DNA of 64,000 nt from NCBI GenBank assembly GCA_031556725.1, contig JAVBSL010000013.1:1-64000 (forward strand), read 5' to 3'. Below, in pieces: positions 60,444 through 64,000 of this stretch. Positions within the stretch are counted from its first letter, which is position 1. Each line of letters begins with the position of its first letter. The position numbers and the translations under genes were made by a program. The notes beneath the pieces were generated by a model, which worked only from the letters and a program-made list of their open reading frames with translations, did no database searches and had not been told where the DNA came from. This DNA is from UBA935 sp031556725. GTDB lineage: Bacteria; Bacillota; Clostridia; Lachnospirales; Lachnospiraceae.

Positions 60444-61484
60444 ATGCCGAAGAGAAGAATCAGTCTATTTTTGTGTTGTATACTGGGAATGTTATATCTG
60501 CCTTCGTGTGGTGCGGAAAAAGAGCCGGTACCGGTTGAAACGAAAACGGAGCAGGAAAAGATACAAATTGGTGTGACTTTTGACTCTTTTGTTATTGAAA
60601 GATGGCAAAGAGATAAAGATGTCTTTGTTTCTGCGGCTAAAAAGCTGGGAGCAGAGGTCAATGTACAAAATGCCAACGGTGACTTAAAAGAGCAGATATC
60701 CCAAATAAAATATTTTATTGATAAGAAGATGGATGTAATCGTAGTTGTAGCAGTAGACTCCTACGGTTTGGAGGAAGCAGTAAACAGCGCTAAAAAGGCA
60801 GGAATCAAAGTAGTTGCTTATGACCGTCTGATCATGAACATGAATGTGGATCTTTTTGTTTCTTTTGATAATGAAGAAGTCGGAAAATTAATGGCAGAAG
60901 CTTTAATAGATACCATTCCGGAAGATGGGAGAGTGGTCATGATTAATGGGCCTACCAGAGATAATAATGTGGAATTGGTAGATAAGGGTTTTGAACAACG
61001 TCTTGCCAGAACGGATATCGAAATTGTAGATATTGTCTTTTGTGATGAGTGGCGAAGTGAAGAGGCATTTAATTATATTAACCATAATTATGGTAAGATG
61101 TATAACATTGACGGAATCATGTGCGGTAATGATGGTCTTGCCGGAATGACTATCAAAGGGTTATCGGAACGCCGGCTGGCCGGTGACATTATGGTAGTGG
61201 GACAGGATGCGGATCTGGATGCCTGTCAAAGAGTTGTTGAGGGCACCCAGACCATGACGGTCTATAAGCCCATTGAAAAATTAGCTCAGGTTGCCGCCGA
61301 ATATACCGTTAAATTGGCCAAAGGTGAGGATTTCAGCAAAGAGGATACCGCATTTGACGGAAAGCAGCAGGTTCCTTATGTGAAAATAATGCCCATTGCG
61401 GTAACCAAAGAGAATATGGATGAGGTAATTATAGAAGGCGGTTTTCATTTAAAAGAAGACGTTTATTTGAATATACCCCACTAA
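60444..61484 (+). CDS. Sugar-binding lipoprotein (XylF/ChvE-like), regulator-linked
   Basis: A 346-residue protein from ATG 60444, one base after the regulator stop codon, with AAGGAG ten bases before the start. The signal peptide ends LYLPSC (lipobox-like, Cys22). The type I periplasmic-binding fold includes VTFDSFVIERWQRDKDVF, VVAYDRLIMNMNVDLFVSFDNEEVG, GIMCGNDGLAG and VVGQDADLDACQ. It is clearly related to the next binding protein (both have YDRLIMN and GQD-D motifs). Being in the regulator operon, it may be a second sensor subunit or an accessory transporter component. Confidence 0.9.
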   Translation: MPKRRISLFLCCILGMLYLPSCGAEKEPVPVETKTEQEKIQIGVTFDSFVIERWQRDKDVFVSAAKKLGAEVNVQNANGDLKEQISQIKYFIDKKMDVIVVVAVDSYGLEEAVNSAKKAGIKVVAYDRLIMNMNVDLFVSFDNEEVGKLMAEALIDTIPEDGRVVMINGPTRDNNVELVDKGFEQRLARTDIEIVDIVFCDEWRSEEAFNYINHNYGKMYNIDGIMCGNDGLAGMTIKGLSERRLAGDIMVVGQDADLDACQRVVEGTQTMTVYKPIEKLAQVAAEYTVKLAKGEDFSKEDTAFDGKQQVPYVKIMPIAVTKENMDEVIIEGGFHLKEDVYLNIPH

Positions 61485-61612
61485 AAAGCCAACAAAGCAG
61501 GGCGTTAGCACAAATTTGTGATGATATTTTTTTAGAGACAAAAATATGCTAGCATAAAAAAATGGCGATTTTTACATACTGAAAAATTACTGTTAACTGC
61601 AAACATGTACTA

Positions 61613-61642
61613 TTGGATAGACAACTTCTCTCGTGCTATAGT
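61613..61642 (+). promoter_or_regulatory. Putative promoter of the sugar ABC transporter operon
   Basis: TTGGAT (61613-61618) and TATAGT (61637-61642) are 18 bases apart, 46 bases before the next ATG. The poor -35 fits activator dependence. The rest of the 204-base gap (61485-61688) is AT-rich, with no terminator I trust. Confidence 0.5.
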
Positions 61643-61688
61643 TAGTTTGTAAAAAGTAATTAAACATTATCTCAAGGGAGGAATAAGA

Positions 61689-62840
61689 ATGAAAAAGAAA
61701 TTACTTGGAGCTTTACTCACAGTAGCAATGATCGCAACCTGTTTAACAGGATGTGGTGCAAAGGCCAACGATGGTGGAGCAACAGCAGCACCTGCTGCAG
61801 AAACAAAAACCGAAGAAGCAGCACCTGCAGCAGACACAAACACCGAAGCAGCAGCAACCGCCGGTGGTTTAGTAGGTGTAGCAATGCCTACCAAGGATTT
61901 ACAGAGATGGAACCAGGATGGTGCCAACATGGAAACACAGCTGAAGGCAGCAGGATATGATGTTGACTTACAGTATGCCAGCAATGACGTAGCAACTCAG
62001 GTTTCTCAGATTGAAAACATGATCGCTAACGGCGTACAGGTACTGGTTATCGCATCTATCGATGGTGATTCCTTAGGAACTGTTTTAGCACAGGCAAAGG
62101 AAAAGAGCATTCCGGTTATCGCATACGATCGTTTGATCATGAACACCGATGCAGTTTCCTACTATGCAACCTTTGATAACTACATGGTTGGAACCAAGCA
62201 GGGCGAATATATCGTGAAAGCTTTGGATCTTGAAAATGCAGCAGGCCCCTTCAATATGGAAGTATTCACAGGTGATCCCGGTGATAACAATGCTAAATTC
62301 TTCTATCAGGGTGCAATCGACGTTCTTCAGAAATACATCGACAGCGGCAAACTGGTTATTCAGTCAGGACAGCTTGATTTCGCTACTGTAGCAACAGCTA
62401 ACTGGTCATCCGAAAATGCACAGTCCAGAATGGAAAACATCATTTCTTCTTACTATGCAGGCGGAACCAAATTAGACGTAGTACTTTGTTCTAATGACTC
62501 TACAGCACTTGGTGTTACCACCGCTCTTGACAGCGCATACAATGGTGACGCTCCGGTTATCACCGGCCAGGACTGTGACGTTGCAAACGTTAAGAACATG
62601 ATCGCTGGAAAGCAGTCCATGTCAATCTTCAAAGATACTCGTGATCTTGCAAAACAGGTTGTTACCATGGTTGATGCTATCATGAAAGGTTCTGAAGCAC
62701 CTGTTAACGATACCGAAACATATGACAACGGTACAGGCGTTATCCCCAGTTATCTGTGTGAGCCCGTATTTGCAGACGTTAACAACTACAAAGAACTGTT
62801 GATTGATTCAGGATACTATACCGAAGATCAGTTAAAGTAA
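61689..62840 (+). CDS. chvE: Multiple-monosaccharide ABC transporter substrate-binding lipoprotein (ChvE-like)
   Basis: A 383-residue protein. Signal peptide with lipobox LTGC (Cys22), then a 35-residue Ala/Thr/Glu linker and a type I periplasmic-binding domain: VGVAMPTKDLQRWNQDGANME, IENMIANGVQVLVIASIDG, IPVIAYDRLIMNTDAVSYYATFDNYMVG, CSNDSTALG and ITGQDCDVANVKNMIAGKQ. It matches the ChvE family for glucose, galactose, arabinose and similar sugars. GGGAGG precedes the ATG. Codon use is strongly biased compared with its neighbours, which suggests high expression. Confidence 0.94.
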   Translation: MKKKLLGALLTVAMIATCLTGCGAKANDGGATAAPAAETKTEEAAPAADTNTEAAATAGGLVGVAMPTKDLQRWNQDGANMETQLKAAGYDVDLQYASNDVATQVSQIENMIANGVQVLVIASIDGDSLGTVLAQAKEKSIPVIAYDRLIMNTDAVSYYATFDNYMVGTKQGEYIVKALDLENAAGPFNMEVFTGDPGDNNAKFFYQGAIDVLQKYIDSGKLVIQSGQLDFATVATANWSSENAQSRMENIISSYYAGGTKLDVVLCSNDSTALGVTTALDSAYNGDAPVITGQDCDVANVKNMIAGKQSMSIFKDTRDLAKQVVTMVDAIMKGSEAPVNDTETYDNGTGVIPSYLCEPVFADVNNYKELLIDSGYYTEDQLK

Positions 62841-62857
62841 TCATAATTTAATAACTA

Positions 62858-62886
62858 AATATAGGCGGGTTTAGCCCGCCTATATT
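62858..62886 (+). terminator. Intercistronic hairpin between binding-protein and ATPase genes
   Basis: A perfect 12-bp stem (62858-62869 with 62875-62886) with a five-base loop is followed by CCTTG, not a T run. It is better read as an mRNA-stabilising structure or partial attenuator that raises binding-protein output over the transporter subunits. Confidence 0.7.
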
Positions 62887-62935
62887 CCTTGAAAGAGTAT
62901 TAAGTTAATGGAAAAGATATTGGGAGGGAATCAAA

Positions 62936-64000
62936 TTGGCTGCAATTAAATTGGAAATGAAAAATATCACCAAAACATTCCCGGGCGTGAAAGCGTTGGA
63001 TAATGTAAATTTAGTCGTAGAAGAAGGCGAGATCCACGCTCTTGTAGGAGAGAACGGTGCCGGAAAATCTACGTTGATGAATGTATTAAGCGGTATATAT
63101 CCTTACGGAACTTATGAAGGTGACATTGAATATGAAGGTACTGAATGCAAATTTACCACCATTAAGGATAGTGAGGAAAAAGGAATTGTTATTATACATC
63201 AGGAGCTGGCGCTGATTCCCTATATGACGATCGGGGAAAATATGTTTCTGGGTAATGAAAGAGGTAGTAAAGCGTCTATTGATTGGAACGAAACATATGC
63301 AATGGCGGATGAATATCTGAAGACCGTAGGGTTAAAGGATTCTGCCAGAACATTGATTAAAGATATAAGCGTAGGTAAGCAGCAGCTGGTGGAAATTGCC
63401 AAAGCACTTGCAAAAAATGCCAAATTATTGATTTTGGACGAACCTACCGCATCCTTAAATGAAACCGATTCCAAAGCGCTGCTGGACTTGCTGTTGAAAT
63501 TTAAGGAACAAGGTATGACTTCCATAATCATATCCCATAAGCTAAATGAGATTTCTTATGTAGCTGATAAGATTACGGTAATCCGAGATGGAGCTACTAT
63601 TGAAACATTGGAAAAAGGTGTTGATGACATCAATGAACAGCGGATTATCAAAGGAATGGTAGGTCGTGACCTGACTGACCGTTTCCCGAAGCGGGATAAG
63701 AAGAATATCGGTGAGATTAAGCTGGAAGTAAAAAATTGGAATGTATATCATCCCCTTTATGCAGAAAAAAAAGTGGTGGATGATGTTTCCATAAATGTCC
63801 GTAAGGGTGAAGTGCTGGGTATCTCGGGATTGATGGGAGCCGGCAGAACGGAACTGGCCATGAGTATCTTTGGAAAAAGTTATGGCAGCAACATTTCCGG
63901 AACCTTGAAGGTGAACGGTGAAGAAGTCGATCTGAAGAATGTAAAAGAAGCGATTGACCGTAAAATAGCTTATGTAACCGAGGATCGAAAAGGAAACGGA
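62936..64000 (+). CDS. mmsA: Multiple-monosaccharide ABC transporter ATP-binding protein (MmsA/GguA type), partial
   Basis: The 3' end is cut by the window; 355 codons are visible. The start is TTG 62936, eight bases after GGGAGG. The first ABC domain has VGENGAGKSTLMNVLSGIYPYGTYEGD, ISVGKQQLVEIAKAL and Walker B LLILDEPTASLN. The second begins at about 250 with GISGLMGAGRTELAMSIFG. The YPYGTYEG stretch after Walker A is characteristic of MmsA/GguA. It energises uptake with the upstream ChvE-like protein; the permease should lie just beyond the window. Confidence 0.93.
   Translation, partial: MAAIKLEMKNITKTFPGVKALDNVNLVVEEGEIHALVGENGAGKSTLMNVLSGIYPYGTYEGDIEYEGTECKFTTIKDSEEKGIVIIHQELALIPYMTIGENMFLGNERGSKASIDWNETYAMADEYLKTVGLKDSARTLIKDISVGKQQLVEIAKALAKNAKLLILDEPTASLNETDSKALLDLLLKFKEQGMTSIIISHKLNEISYVADKITVIRDGATIETLEKGVDDINEQRIIKGMVGRDLTDRFPKRDKKNIGEIKLEVKNWNVYHPLYAEKKVVDDVSINVRKGEVLGISGLMGAGRTELAMSIFGKSYGSNISGTLKVNGEEVDLKNVKEAIDRKIAYVTEDRKGNG

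Overview
The window is the replication-origin region of a low-GC Gram-positive anaerobe, most likely a Lachnospiraceae or related Clostridia member. Support: the order rpmH-dnaA-dnaN-S4-recF-gyrB-gyrA, the soj/spo0J-DUF4446-serS block, a DUF3881-type protein downstream of serS, an Lsa-type ABC-F protein, many Shine-Dalgarno-led genes with short gaps, and lipoproteins with Gram-positive lipoboxes. Species cannot be named from sequence alone.

Layout. 1-235: tRNA-Arg(CCT) with its terminator and, just upstream, a shrunken tRNA-like copy. 236-5704 (minus): DUF3881-like, serS, HD-GYP, DUF4446, parB, parA, headed by two perfect parS sites (5877-5940). 5983-7632 (minus): DegS/DegU-like two-component pair. 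7755-8714 (plus): alpha/beta-hydrolase-fold protein without a canonical nucleophile. 8706-15732 (minus): rsmG, mnmG, mnmE, jag/khpB, yidC, yidD, rnpA, rpmH. 15733-16066: AT-rich gap with a large inverted repeat and the rpmH and dnaA promoters. 16067-24683 (plus): dnaA, an oriC-like dnaA-dnaN gap (DnaA boxes plus a DnaA-trio-like tract), dnaN, S4 protein, recF, gyrB, gyrA and a strong terminator.

24879-30574 (plus): Cys-rich small protein, lipoprotein, flotillin, then an ABC-F protein behind a six-codon leader ORF and terminator (probable antibiotic-sensing attenuation), and a MATE exporter. 30638-36040 is a visibly GC-richer block: a metallophosphoesterase/GH3 fusion, a GHKL sensor kinase and a divergent LytTR regulator. 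36015-38228 (minus): DUF4173-like membrane protein, XRE regulator, DUF2975 protein. 38439-44743: lipoprotein, exonuclease III, an SGNH-like/MBOAT acyl-transfer pair, a 40-aa lipoprotein, a tyrosine phosphatase. 44735-47945 (minus): chemotaxis receptor, murG, TSCPD protein.

48842-56205 (minus) is a compact signalling operon: small protein, a lipid-kinase homologue with degenerate nucleotide motifs, a hybrid histidine kinase with a receiver-like segment lacking the phospho-Asp, a REC-HD-GYP protein and a clostripain-family lipoprotein. 56352-64000 (plus) is a sugar-sensing and uptake locus: membrane-anchored sugar-binding protein, YesM/LytS-type kinase, AraC-type regulator, a binding lipoprotein, then the ChvE/MmsA-type transporter (binding protein, hairpin, ATPase running off the edge).

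No CRISPR array, insertion sequence, integrase or prophage was seen.
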